A DNA stretch of 64,000 bases from Planctomycetota bacterium (GTDB lineage Bacteria > Planctomycetota > MHYJ01 > JACQXL01 > JACQZI01): contig JACQZI010000023.1 of NCBI GenBank assembly GCA_016207825.1, forward strand, positions 1-64,000. Direction: 5' to 3'. The translations under genes were made by a program, and so were the position numbers. Every line of letters starts with the position of its first letter. Position 1 is the first letter of the stretch. Positions 16,534-24,058 of this stretch are shown in pieces. Below the pieces are notes generated by a model, which was not told the DNA's origin, did not search any database, and saw nothing but the letters and a program-made list of their open reading frames with translations.

Positions 16534-16761
16534 ATGCCTAATAAATGCCCTAAATGTGGTCGTTTTTTAGCCGAGGATGAAACTCACTGCTCTTGTGGTT
16601 ATAAAGATGATGTTGAACTTAAAACAACTGGCGGCTTGGTTGGTGGTGCCATTCTTGGTGCTTCTATCGGTGGCTTGCCTGGTGCAATCATCGGAGGTAT
16701 TATTGGTGGTATTCTTGGGAATGAAGCAGGCAAATCAAAGCAGGGAGGTAACAAAAAATGA
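16534..16761 (+). CDS. Zinc-ribbon protein with glycine-zipper membrane segment (operon gene 4)
   Basis: 75 residues: a zinc ribbon (CPKCGRFLAEDETHCSCG) then a Gly-rich hydrophobic stretch (about 33-66, GGLVGGAILGASIGGLPGAI and a GGIIGGILG repeat) of the glycine-zipper type, which can span or oligomerise in membranes. The tail is basic. CAAGGAGG lies 7 bases upstream. The ribbon pairs it with gene one of the operon, one soluble and one membrane-linked. The next gene overlaps by 4 bases. Confidence 0.72.
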   Translation: MPNKCPKCGRFLAEDETHCSCGYKDDVELKTTGGLVGGAILGASIGGLPGAIIGGIIGGILGNEAGKSKQGGNKK

Positions 16762-17096
16762 TAAACCTAGATAAAATTGTTACTATTCCATCTATCATAT
16801 TAAGCGGCATTTTAATAATTATCTATCTTATCCGATGTCTTCAACGAAAAACAACACCAAGGTTAACTATTATTATAAATTGCTTTTTTATTGGCAGTGG
16901 TATTGTATGCGGTATTTTACTCTTTGCTAGCTCTATTCTCCCTGATTTACGTTCAGTACTATCTAATATTGATTTATACATCGCAATAAGTGGAGTTGCT
17001 GTATTATGTGTTTCAATTATCCCCATTAAAAATGAAGTATTTTTATATTCAAAATCTAAAGAAGATGTATCCGGTAATTCTGACGACACAAAATAG
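16758..17096 (+). CDS. Three-helix membrane protein (operon gene 5)
   Basis: 112 residues with three hydrophobic segments (about 10-27 IPSIILSGILIIIYLI; 36-57 LTIIINCFFIGSGIVCGILL; 72-90 LYIAISGVAVLCVSII) and a polar C-terminus. It is the last gene of the operon, overlapping gene four (ATGA). A perfect 10-bp hairpin at 17123-17158 follows. Function unknown. Confidence 0.7.
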   Translation: MINLDKIVTIPSIILSGILIIIYLIRCLQRKTTPRLTIIINCFFIGSGIVCGILLFASSILPDLRSVLSNIDLYIAISGVAVLCVSIIPIKNEVFLYSKSKEDVSGNSDDTK

Positions 17097-17122
17097 ATTA
17101 AGAAGTAGTATGCTATTCGGGA

Positions 17123-17158
17123 GACGCCTTACCGAATTGGGGAATTGAGTAAGGCGTC
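17123..17158 (+). terminator. Hairpin after the five-gene operon
   Basis: GACGCCTTAC / GTAAGGCGTC, perfect 10-bp stem with a 16-base loop, 26 bases after the last stop codon. No clear T-run follows, so factor-dependent termination or 3'-end protection is possible. Confidence 0.5.
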
Positions 17159-17217
17159 CCCGGAATTCGCCAAAGGGTAATAAGGAATATTGTATTGGAA
17201 TTTTGACTGATTGGGCG

Positions 17218-17286
17218 ATGCTGTTTCACCTTTTAGTAACAATAGCACTAGTATTTATTGTATGTATGAGATATGTAATCCGGTGA
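17218..17286 (+). CDS. Possible 22-residue hydrophobic peptide
   Basis: A short frame giving ML, His, then a hydrophobic run LLVTIALVFIVC and a basic end (MRYVIR). A single membrane helix with a short basic tail is typical of type I toxin peptides and other small membrane proteins. AAGGAA at 17182-17187 is too far for a clear ribosome site. A perfect 10-bp hairpin (17291-17313, CGTCCCGACG arms) follows at once. It lies in the 250-base gap after the AT-rich operon. Confidence 0.25.
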   Translation: MLFHLLVTIALVFIVCMRYVIR

Positions 17287-17290
17287 CACC

Positions 17291-17313
17291 CGTCCCGACG
17301 TTACGTCGGGACG
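17291..17313. repeat. Perfect palindromic element CGTCCCGACG / CGTCGGGACG
   Basis: Stem of 10 bp, loop TTA. Relatives of the CCCGA(C/T)..(G/A)TCGGG type: 15506-15522, 18104-18122, 19091-19104 (inside a gene) and 20166-20185. Confidence 0.65.
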
Positions 17314-17346
17314 AGGCAGGCAATACTAATTATGGAGGATTTGATT

Positions 17347-17682
17347 ATGCCGAAAGATAAGATAAAAAAGATGGCTGACTCTGAAACAATGCAGTGGTTC
17401 AAGAACTCTATCATGGCAAGCCCACGGTCCTGCGCAAAAATGAAGGAAATCGTTACCTATTACCTGCATAAGCGAATCCTCAAAGCCAGGCATCCGGATA
17501 TACACCAGCTCCGGGAAGCCGAAAATCTTCTGCATCTAATCTCCGTGGCTGAGAAAACATTCAAAGACGCTAAGATTGTCAACGGCAAGGAGTTGTTTGA
17601 ATACGCTGACGATACAAAAAAATACAGGCCCATGGATGATAAACCAAAATGGGAAACCAAACATAAATTCAAAGTTCAATAG
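17347..17682 (+). CDS. Hypothetical helical protein
   Basis: 111 residues from the ATG at 17347, which follows GGAGG by 8 bases (an upstream in-frame ATG at 17332 overlaps the ribosome site). Helical and basic: MQWFKNSIMASPRSCAKMKE, YYLHKRILKARHPDIHQLRE. The DNA composition is GC-richer than the preceding operon, so a separate acquisition. No family recognised. It opens a loose row of unknown genes leading to a tail-fibre-like protein at 19222. Confidence 0.55.
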   Translation: MPKDKIKKMADSETMQWFKNSIMASPRSCAKMKEIVTYYLHKRILKARHPDIHQLREAENLLHLISVAEKTFKDAKIVNGKELFEYADDTKKYRPMDDKPKWETKHKFKVQ

Positions 17683-17786
17683 TTCATATGTTCAATAGGC
17701 AGGATGAATCCTGAAATTAATGAAGTATCCCGCGCCACGACGCGAATGATTCAGTCAAGTGGGCGTCGGGAAGCGGGATCTACGGC

Positions 17787-17804
17787 CCCCCGAAAGCTTT
17801 CGGG
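17787..17804. repeat. Perfect 18-base palindrome
   Basis: CCCCGAAAGCTTTCGGGG, fully self-complementary, just upstream of the ribosome site (GAGGAGGTG) of the next gene. Related to the CCCGA...TCGGG palindromes nearby. Confidence 0.6.
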
Positions 17805-17821
17805 GCGCCTTCGAGGAGGTG

Positions 17822-18028
17822 ATGTTTAATGTGAGTGAGTCACGCTGGCAAAACATGGAACAGGCTCAGGCTAAGCTTGATGCCCTCTTCAGGGAATTGG
17901 TTGACTACCCCGGCTTCGGAGAACTCCACGTCGATGTCAAAACCCTGAAAAAAGGCGACAAGGAAGTGGTCTTGTCATCCGGTAAGCAATACCGCTTTGT
18001 GCTTAAACTCAAGAAAGAAACCGGCTAA
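17822..18028 (+). CDS. Hypothetical small protein
   Basis: 68 residues from the ATG at 17822; a GTG at 17831 would space better from GAGGAGGTG. A longer frame from 17759 would translate the palindrome and is unlikely. The sequence has an N-terminal helix (SRWQNMEQAQAKLDALFREL) and a C-terminal beta part (FGELHVDVKTLKKGDKEVVL, YRFVLKLKK). No family recognised. It precedes a cluster of palindromic elements and a 21-bp tandem array. Confidence 0.5.
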   Translation: MFNVSESRWQNMEQAQAKLDALFRELVDYPGFGELHVDVKTLKKGDKEVVLSSGKQYRFVLKLKKETG

Positions 18029-18206
18029 AAAAATGACGCTGGACCCTGCGACGCAGGGGTATCCAAGGGCGATGTTTCGGCCGCCCGCATGGGCGAGCCT
18101 CGGCCCCGACATAATGTCGGGGAGGGCATATCGAAAATCACCTGCCCGAATGGCTCGTTCAGGCGGGCCTCTCAAAATCATAGGTTATCTTAGTAACCCG
18201 GAAATA
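18029..18206. repeat. Cluster of at least four different palindromic elements
   Basis: Hairpins in order: CCCTGC/GCAGGG at about 18045-18059; GCCCG/GGGC near 18093-18103; perfect CCCCGACA-TAA-TGTCGGGG at 18104-18122; CCTGCCCGAA...TTCAGGCGGG at 18141-18167, the same element that lies in frame inside fic and the 51595 gene. No gene is visible here. Confidence 0.65.
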
Positions 18207-18416
18207 TAACCCGAATTGCTGGCAATCTAACCCGAATTGCTGGCAATCTAACTCGTATTGCTGGCAATCTAACTCGTATTGCCGACAATCTAACACGGAT
18301 TGCCAACAATCTAACACGGATTGCCAACAATCTAACACGTATTGCTGGCAATCTAAACTGTATTGTCAGCAATCTAATCCGTATTGCTAACAATCTAACC
18401 CGGATTGCTAACAATA
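18207..18416. repeat. Tandem array, 10 x 21 bp
   Basis: Ten contiguous 21-base units, each starting TAAC and holding an ATTGC..GCAAT-type dyad (for example TAACCCGAATTGCTGGCAAT plus C). All units keep exact length while bases drift, with neighbouring units most alike (5 and 6 are identical). A reverse-strand frame through it gives a seven-residue repeat but has no ribosome site. It ends 32 bases before the gene at 18449. Confidence 0.85.
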
Positions 18417-18448
18417 CAACCTGTTTGAAGAGAAAGGAGAAGTGAATT

Positions 18449-19141
18449 ATGGGATTGACAAGAAAAACGGACTGGATACCGACCCAGAACGACGACATTT
18501 ATAACAAGGTGAAGAGTTACCTGGAGCTGATTGCGGCAAATAAGGTTGCCTGGGGCATACCGGACATCGCGATTACCCCGCTGACTGACCTCCAGGCCGA
18601 ATTTAACCCGCTCTATGACAAGATTCAGGATAAGCGCCGCCGGACCAGCGCGGATGTCACGGACTTCCGGGACTGCAAAAAGCGCCTGCTGGACGAGTGG
18701 AGGGCATTCCATAAGGAAAACGTCCGCGGTAACCGGAAAATCAGCCCTGGAGACCTGTCCATTTTAGTCGGCAAGGAATATGACACCGAGCCGACGCCCA
18801 GGGCCAAGATTGAGCTCACCCCCTATGTCAACCTCAAGCCCGCCGCCAGCGGCGTCATTGAAGTCCGGTCACAAACCGAAAAAGACGCCACCCGGGTGAG
18901 CATGCTCGCAATCGCCGACGGAATTGAATGCCGGTACGCCATCGTGCCCAAAGGCGAGATGCCGCCGTCCGGCTACGAGGATGCCAAAAGCACCGTCGTA
19001 TCCAGAAAGGCGCGCTTCACCATCACCGTAGGCGACAAGAACTCCGGCGACAGTTTTTACGGCTTTTTCCGCTGGGTGAATACCAGCAGTCCCGATAAAT
19101 CGGGTCCCTGGACCAAGGCGATTCATGTGGTAATTGCGTAG
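18449..19141 (+). CDS. Hypothetical protein, helical N-terminus and beta C-terminus
   Basis: 230 residues. The N-terminal half (1-115) is helical: DIYNKVKSYLELIAANKVAW, RTSADVTDFRDCKKRLLDEW. The remainder is beta-rich (ASGVIEVRSQTEKDATRVSM, RKARFTITVGDKNSGDSFYG, PWTKAIHVVIA), resembling an Ig/fibronectin-like fold. Similar two-part proteins of unknown role occur in environmental Bacteroidetes-type genomes (from memory). A palindromic element at 19091-19104 is read in frame as SPDKSGP. AAAGGAG lies 8 bases before the ATG. The tail-fibre-like gene follows. Confidence 0.55.
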   Translation: MGLTRKTDWIPTQNDDIYNKVKSYLELIAANKVAWGIPDIAITPLTDLQAEFNPLYDKIQDKRRRTSADVTDFRDCKKRLLDEWRAFHKENVRGNRKISPGDLSILVGKEYDTEPTPRAKIELTPYVNLKPAASGVIEVRSQTEKDATRVSMLAIADGIECRYAIVPKGEMPPSGYEDAKSTVVSRKARFTITVGDKNSGDSFYGFFRWVNTSSPDKSGPWTKAIHVVIA

Positions 19142-19221
19142 CGTAGAGCATAGGGGCTTAGAGCATGGAGTTACTATACGCTCTATGCTCTTTGCTCCAT
19201 GCTTTGAAAGGAGTTTGAATT

Positions 19222-20157
19222 ATGGCATTAAATCCAGGTGAAGTAAAGACCGAACACATCTCAACCGGCGCGGTAACCACCCCGAAGATTGGGGAGTTGC
19301 AGGTTACAAGTTCCAAGTTACAAGACGGAAGTGTCAAGACAGAAAAAATCGCTACCGGCGCGGTGACCGGCTCAAAAATCGCCGATGGCACGGTCTACGG
19401 GTCTAAGTTGCGCGACGGCGCGGTCAAGGCTGAAAAGATTGCCGCCGGTGCAGTCACGACCGCTAAGATTGGAGAGTTACAAGTTACAGGTTCCAGGTTA
19501 CAAGACAAAGCAGTAACCACAGAAAAGATTGCCACGGGAGCGGTGACCACGGTAAAAATCGCCAATGGCTCGGTCACTCCGGCAAAACTTTCCTTCACTC
19601 CCCCATCTGTCGCCCGGCCTCTTGTGCCGCCCTTGGTCGCCGCGGAATTAGGCACCAATTGTGTGGAGGAGGATAAGATTGCGGCTGGCGCAGTAATCAG
19701 CAGCAAGTTAGCAGTAAACAGTGTGGAGACGGACAAGATAAAAGACGGGGCGGTCACTCCGGCGAAATTGTCTTTTACACCAGCTGGCGGCTCGCAGATA
19801 GTCGATTTCAGCCAGAACCTGCCGGTCTACCAAAACGCGGGGAGTGACGATTTCGGCTTGCAGGTGGATTTATCCGCGCTTGTGCCGGACGGGGCTAAGG
19901 CAATCTTCGTCGAGCTGGAGCATCAGGCGGGCCAGGTGATGAACTTCGGCGCGATTGCCTGGGTGGGCGGGCCGTCCAATTACTACGCGGTGAGAGCCGC
20001 TTTATTGGCGGGAACAACGGATACCGGATATCCGGTTTGTAACGCGGGCAAGGTGGAGCTGGCCGTCAAGACGCCGACCAGGAAAGTCTTCGTCACCGCG
20101 GAAAGGAACGGGAAACAAACCACAGTAAACGTATACCTATTGGGTTGGATAATATAA
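19222..20157 (+). CDS. Tail-fibre-like repeat protein
   Basis: 311 residues. Residues 1-190 are a repeating pattern of about ten residues (TEKIATGAVTTAKIGELQVT, SKLQDGSV, DKIKDGAVTPAKL), as in phage tail fibres and related trimeric beta-helix fibres. Residues 195-311 form a beta-rich tip (FSQNLPVYQNAGSDDFGLQV, KAIFVELEHQAG, NVYLLGWII). Two repeats are encoded by GTTACAAGTTCCAAGTTACA-like DNA, a stutter of the kind otherwise seen between genes. GAAAGGAG precedes the ATG. No other clear phage structural gene is present, so it may be a host surface fibre rather than a prophage part. Confidence 0.7.
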   Translation: MALNPGEVKTEHISTGAVTTPKIGELQVTSSKLQDGSVKTEKIATGAVTGSKIADGTVYGSKLRDGAVKAEKIAAGAVTTAKIGELQVTGSRLQDKAVTTEKIATGAVTTVKIANGSVTPAKLSFTPPSVARPLVPPLVAAELGTNCVEEDKIAAGAVISSKLAVNSVETDKIKDGAVTPAKLSFTPAGGSQIVDFSQNLPVYQNAGSDDFGLQVDLSALVPDGAKAIFVELEHQAGQVMNFGAIAWVGGPSNYYAVRAALLAGTTDTGYPVCNAGKVELAVKTPTRKVFVTAERNGKQTTVNVYLLGWII

Positions 20158-20240
20158 AGGAAGTATCCCGACGCTTCGGTCGGGACGCTTGATTATGTTT
20201 GATTATTGTAGAAGCGGGATGGGTAATTTGAAACAATGAC

Positions 20241-20318
20241 CCCGCACCTACTTTACGAGAGCCGGCACTAAACTATAGTAGAGGTGTTGTAGGGTTGTTT
20301 TACAAAAGTAGGTGCGGG
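20241..20318. repeat. 14-bp perfect inverted repeat enclosing 50 bases
   Basis: CCCGCACCTACTTT (20241-20254) and its exact complement (20305-20318) enclose 50 bases with a CTATAG core. It lies in the 220-base gap between the fibre-like gene and the response regulator. It could be a structured RNA, a terminator-like stem or the ends of a tiny non-autonomous element. Confidence 0.55.
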
Positions 20319-20340
20319 ACATTAATACCCGCTTATTTAT

Positions 20341-20369
20341 TTGACTTGATAAACGCCAATTATTAAGAT
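20341..20369 (+). promoter_or_regulatory. Promoter of the REC protein at 20389
   Basis: TTGACT (20341-20346), 17-base spacer, TAAGAT (20364-20369). The start codon follows within about 20 bases and no ribosome site is seen. Confidence 0.5.
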
Positions 20370-20388
20370 AGTGTAAATTTTTATGCCT

Positions 20389-20769
20389 ATGCCTTATTCG
20401 AAACCGGTGATAATGGTAGTGGATGACGACCCGGATGTTTGCGCCCTATTGAAACATTCCCTGGTCAACCACAAATGGGAAGTGAGCGTTTTTGAAAACC
20501 CGCAAGCCGCCCTCGAATACGGGAAGAACAACCGGATTGACCTGGTAATAACGGATATTAATATGCCCCAGATGACCGGGCAGGAATTAATCCGGGAAAT
20601 AAAAAGCGCCAAGCCGGAGATTCCGGTCATCGTCATGTCCAGCGCGATTAACCCGTATATCATGGAAGAAACCGCCCTGCACGGGGTGGTGGATTATTTC
20701 AGGAAGCCTTTTGACCTGACCGCGCTTAAAAACCGGATTATGGCAAAACTCTCCCTGGCTTCTGAATAA
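20389..20769 (+). CDS. Single-domain response regulator (REC only)
   Basis: 126 residues. Receiver domain with acidic pocket VVDDDPD, phosphoacceptor Asp in LVITDINMPQMTG, MSSA switch region and FRKPFD with the conserved Lys. It has no output domain. It is a close paralogue of the protein at 40911 (shared YSKPVIMVVDDDP start, YGKNNRIDL, VDYFRKPFDL), and the ATG at 20389 is chosen over 20383 because it matches the start of that paralogue. Two tandem-receiver proteins follow on the same strand; the kinase partner cannot be told from position. Confidence 0.85.
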   Translation: MPYSKPVIMVVDDDPDVCALLKHSLVNHKWEVSVFENPQAALEYGKNNRIDLVITDINMPQMTGQELIREIKSAKPEIPVIVMSSAINPYIMEETALHGVVDYFRKPFDLTALKNRIMAKLSLASE

Positions 20770-20855
20770 CTCAAGTTTTCCAATCTTAGGATAATCACTC
20801 ACGGCGTATTAGTATTTTCTTGCAAAAAATATGCTAAAATGGTGCAATAGGGGTC

Positions 20856-21617
20856 ATGCAAAAAGTTCATGTCATGGTGATTGACGACGACCTGGCTATC
20901 CGGGAGTTATTATACCGCATCCTTGCCAAGAAGGATTATGAAGTGACCACCGCGGTCGGCGCGGAACAGGCATTGCAATTGCTGGAGAAAGAGAAGCCCG
21001 ATTTAATCGTGGTCGATTTGAAAATGCCCGGAATGGACGGCCTCTCATTCGTAAAGAAAATCCGCACCTGGGATAAAAGCCTGCCGATAATCATGCTGAC
21101 CGGGTTCGGCGATGAGCTGGTCGAACTGGAAGCTAAAAAAGCCGGTGTCCAGGCTTTCTTGAGGAAAGACATGGGCATAAACCTCTTCACGGAATCGGTC
21201 AATAAGCTAATCGACCCGAAACGCCTCGCCCAAAAACGGGAGGCGAAACGCGATTACATCATGGTCGTGGACGACGACGCGGAAGTCCGCTCTTTGCTCC
21301 AAAAATTCCTGGTGAAAAAGGATTACGAAGTCGCCTCTTTCCAGACGGCTGAACAAGCGCTGGAAGAAATCGATAAAAGGAAGCCGCACCTCGTGCTGCT
21401 GGATATCAACCTGCCCGGAATGGACGGCATCACCGCGCTGAAGAAACTGAAAGAAAACCATAAAGATATCGGCGTCATCATGATAAGCAGCAATACGGAA
21501 CTGGAAACCGCGAAACAATCCGTCTCCATGGGCGCTTATGATTACATCATGAAGCCTTTTAACATGGAATACCTGGAACTGTGCGTCTTGACCAAGATAT
21601 TTTTGGGGGAAAACTGA
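20856..21617 (+). CDS. Tandem double-receiver protein
   Basis: 253 residues made of two receiver domains (about 3-120 and 130-250). Each has its acidic pocket (VIDDDLAIRE; VVDDDAEVRS), an acceptor Asp (LIVVDLKMPGMDG; LVLLDINLPGMDG) and a Lys (FLRKD; IMKPF). No DNA-binding or enzyme domain is present. Such proteins may route phosphate between kinases or act as sinks. The sequence before the start, TTTCTTGCAAAAA then TAAAATG, is repeated before the cyclase at 41499, which also follows a paralogous REC gene. Confidence 0.85.
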   Translation: MQKVHVMVIDDDLAIRELLYRILAKKDYEVTTAVGAEQALQLLEKEKPDLIVVDLKMPGMDGLSFVKKIRTWDKSLPIIMLTGFGDELVELEAKKAGVQAFLRKDMGINLFTESVNKLIDPKRLAQKREAKRDYIMVVDDDAEVRSLLQKFLVKKDYEVASFQTAEQALEEIDKRKPHLVLLDINLPGMDGITALKKLKENHKDIGVIMISSNTELETAKQSVSMGAYDYIMKPFNMEYLELCVLTKIFLGEN

Positions 21618-21622
21618 ATCCT

Positions 21623-22447
21623 ATGACAGAGGAAAACGACGACCATAAAATAGAAGGCGCCATCAGGAAAGTCCTGGTCGTGGATGACGACCCGGAAATA
21701 AGGGACCTGCTTTACCGGGTGCTTACCAAGGAAAATTACCAGGTGGCGACCATGCCAAGCGGTTCGGCGGCGCTGGAGTATCTTAAAAACCAACGGCCGG
21801 ATATCATTCTCCTCGACCAGCGCATGCCCGGAATGGACGGACTGGAGACACTTAAGCAAATCCGGGAGTTCGATAAGGACCTGCCGACCATCATGCTGAC
21901 CGGTTACGGGACAGCAGACCTGGAAATTGCCGCGCTGAAAATGGGCATGAGCGATTTTTTAAGGAAAGGCTCTTCCGCCCCGAAACTCTTAAAGACCATG
22001 GATGAGGTGATAAAGAAACAAAAAGCAATCCAGGCCGGCAAACAGCCCAAACAGGGAGGCGGGAACATAATCATCGTGGATGACGAGGCGGAAATCAGGC
22101 AGCTTATGGAAAAATTCCTCCTGAGGCAGGGTTATACGGTCAGGAATGCCCGTTCAGGTGAAGAAGCACTGGAGATATTGAAGAAAGGCGAGTTCAAGCC
22201 TGATTTAATATTGATGGATATAAAATTAACCGGCATGGACGGCCTGGTTACGCTCAAGGAAATCAAAAAGCTTAATAATGCTTTAGGGGTAATCGTAGTA
22301 AGCGGAGAGCTTGCCCCGCAGATTAAACAACAGGCGCTGGAATTGGGCGCGCTGGATTATATCTATAAACCGGTCGATTTGGAATTACTGCACCTGACCA
22401 TCCGCATCCGTGCTTCTGAAGCACAGTCAAACCGGGTGAATTCATAA
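21623..22447 (+). CDS. Tandem double-receiver protein
   Basis: 274 residues, two receivers (about 15-130 and 145-265). Acceptor Asp residues are in IILLDQRMPGMDG and LILMDIKLTGMDG, and Lys in FLRKG and IYKPVD. It starts 5 bases after the preceding double-receiver gene and shares its architecture (RDLLYRVLTKENYQV versus RELLYRILAKKDYEV), so the pair looks like a local duplication. It has no output domain. With the two genes before it, five receiver domains lie in a row, probably one signalling unit. Confidence 0.85.
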   Translation: MTEENDDHKIEGAIRKVLVVDDDPEIRDLLYRVLTKENYQVATMPSGSAALEYLKNQRPDIILLDQRMPGMDGLETLKQIREFDKDLPTIMLTGYGTADLEIAALKMGMSDFLRKGSSAPKLLKTMDEVIKKQKAIQAGKQPKQGGGNIIIVDDEAEIRQLMEKFLLRQGYTVRNARSGEEALEILKKGEFKPDLILMDIKLTGMDGLVTLKEIKKLNNALGVIVVSGELAPQIKQQALELGALDYIYKPVDLELLHLTIRIRASEAQSNRVNS

Positions 22448-22547
22448 TACGTTGCTTCTTCCACCGGGCGGAAATTCATGCGTGGATTTTCTCTTTGACA
22501 GTGACGGGGGTTTTCAAGCCACGGGAGGCTAAGAGTCTACGAGGCTA

Positions 22548-22586
22548 AAAGAGGGAGTGGATTCCGCAGGATGCGCCCCCCTCTTT
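22548..22586 (-). terminator. Terminator of the delta-60 repeat gene
   Basis: On the reverse strand AAAGAGGG, starting in the stop codon, pairs with CCCTCTTT after a 23-base loop and is followed by a short T-run. Confidence 0.6.
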
Positions 22587-23883
22587 ATTCATACCTGGCC
22601 AAGGTGAAATAGAAATTGACGCCGTCAGGAGAGCTGTAGCCGCCGATTACCAGCTTGCCGTCCGCCTGTATTTTCAAGGCATAACCATTGGCCTGAATAC
22701 CGACTAGCTCCAGTATTATGCCATTAGTGCCGAAGGCGCTGTCAATCGTCCCGTTGGAGTTGTAGCGCGCCAGGAGGAATTTGGTAACCGCCGCACTGCC
22801 GGCAAAGCCCCCCACCACTATCTTGCCGTCCGCCTGCACGGCGATTGAGGCGTATCCGACAGTGGTATATGTGGGAATGGCGATGAGAACCGACCCGTTC
22901 GTGCCGAAGGCCGTATCAAGCGTCCCATTGGCATTATAGCGAAGAATCACGCCGTAATATTCGGCCGCCGGCCCTTTGGTGAATCCGCAAATGAGAATCT
23001 TGCCATCATCCTGGAGCGCCAGGTCGTAGGCGGAATCATCGTTGCCTCCGGTCCCCAGCGTAGTGGTGACCACCCCGTTCGTGCCGAAGGCCGTATCAAG
23101 CGTCCCGGTAATGGTGTAACGCGCCAAGCCGATAGACTTATTGTTCCCGCCGCCGGCCGCCAGAATAGTGCCGTCATGCAGGATTTCCACAGCCCTGAAC
23201 CCGGTTAAAACGGAGCTGGTAACCACCCCATCCGTATCAAAGGTTAGGTCAAGCGCCCCGCTTGCGGTGTAGCGCACCAGGACAGAGACAAAATCAAGCC
23301 CGCTGGCGGACGTGCCGCCCAGGATAATCTTGCCATCCGCCTGTATCTTCACATCACTAGAGGAGCAAGACGTCCCGACGGTCGTGGTAACGATTCCGTT
23401 TATGCCGAATGCCGCGTCAAGCGCACCGGTAATAGTATAACGCGCCAGGTCGATTATATTATCGCCGCCGACGGTGCCGTATCCACCGGCGACTATCTTG
23501 CCGTCCGCCTGGAAGGCGAGAGAATTGCACGCATCGCCCGGCGTTAAGGTCGTGGTCACCACTCCGGCCGTGCCGAATGCCGCGTCAAGCGCGCCGCTTG
23601 CGGTGTAGCGCGCCAGGGTGAAAAACTGGTTGACTCCATTATAGGCAGACCCGCCCCCCACTATCTTGCCGTCCGGCTGGATACCTAACGCATTGAGAGC
23701 GGAGGAAGGCGCCAGGACGGCGGTGGTAACTACGCCGCTTGCGCCGAAATCCGTATCCTTGATACCGGCCGGATTGATGAGCGCGCTCGAACCGGCGGTT
23801 ATTTCTTCGACTTCGCCGCTGGAACAGCCGCCGTAGCAGGCAATGGCCAAGGCAGAGAATATTATTATCAACGTATTTTTCAT
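22585..23883 (-). CDS. Delta-60 repeat (beta-propeller-like) exported protein
   Basis: 432 residues. A signal sequence (MKNTLIIIFSALAIACYGGC) is followed by seven repeats of about 55 residues, each with LDAAFGTNGVVTTT, then IQADGKIVVGG and LARY. This is the delta-60 repeat of large exported proteins in delta-proteobacteria and relatives. Seven repeats suggest a closed seven-bladed propeller. The signal may be lipoprotein-type (C20), but the residue before GGC is not typical. The start at 23883 has AAGGGA upstream; a longer frame to 23916 is less likely. It stands alone, with its own terminator. Confidence 0.8.
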   Translation of the reverse strand: MKNTLIIIFSALAIACYGGCSSGEVEEITAGSSALINPAGIKDTDFGASGVVTTAVLAPSSALNALGIQPDGKIVGGGSAYNGVNQFFTLARYTASGALDAAFGTAGVVTTTLTPGDACNSLAFQADGKIVAGGYGTVGGDNIIDLARYTITGALDAAFGINGIVTTTVGTSCSSSDVKIQADGKIILGGTSASGLDFVSVLVRYTASGALDLTFDTDGVVTSSVLTGFRAVEILHDGTILAAGGGNNKSIGLARYTITGTLDTAFGTNGVVTTTLGTGGNDDSAYDLALQDDGKILICGFTKGPAAEYYGVILRYNANGTLDTAFGTNGSVLIAIPTYTTVGYASIAVQADGKIVVGGFAGSAAVTKFLLARYNSNGTIDSAFGTNGIILELVGIQANGYALKIQADGKLVIGGYSSPDGVNFYFTLARYE

Positions 23884-24058
23884 GTAAATCCCTTTCTTAA
23901 ACACAGGAAACTTCACACAAACGCATTACTATAGAGTAAAAACGGGCACCAGTCAAGAGAAAGAGGATTCCCTTCGTCAGGCTCAGGGTAAAACAGCAGC
24001 AATGAACAAGCAGTGAACAGCGCCGCTCCCTCCTCTTCATTTCGTTACTATTTTTCAC

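Noticed and set aside
18207-18416. CRISPR array
   Set aside because: Units are contiguous with no spacers and no cas gene is present anywhere in the window.
18190-18498. Reverse-strand 102-residue frame with a seven-residue repeat
   Set aside because: It simply translates the 21-bp tandem array; no ribosome site or family match, and it runs into the next gene.
17347-20157. Diversity-generating retroelement or prophage
   Set aside because: No reverse transcriptase, no template/variable repeat pair and no capsid, portal or terminase gene.
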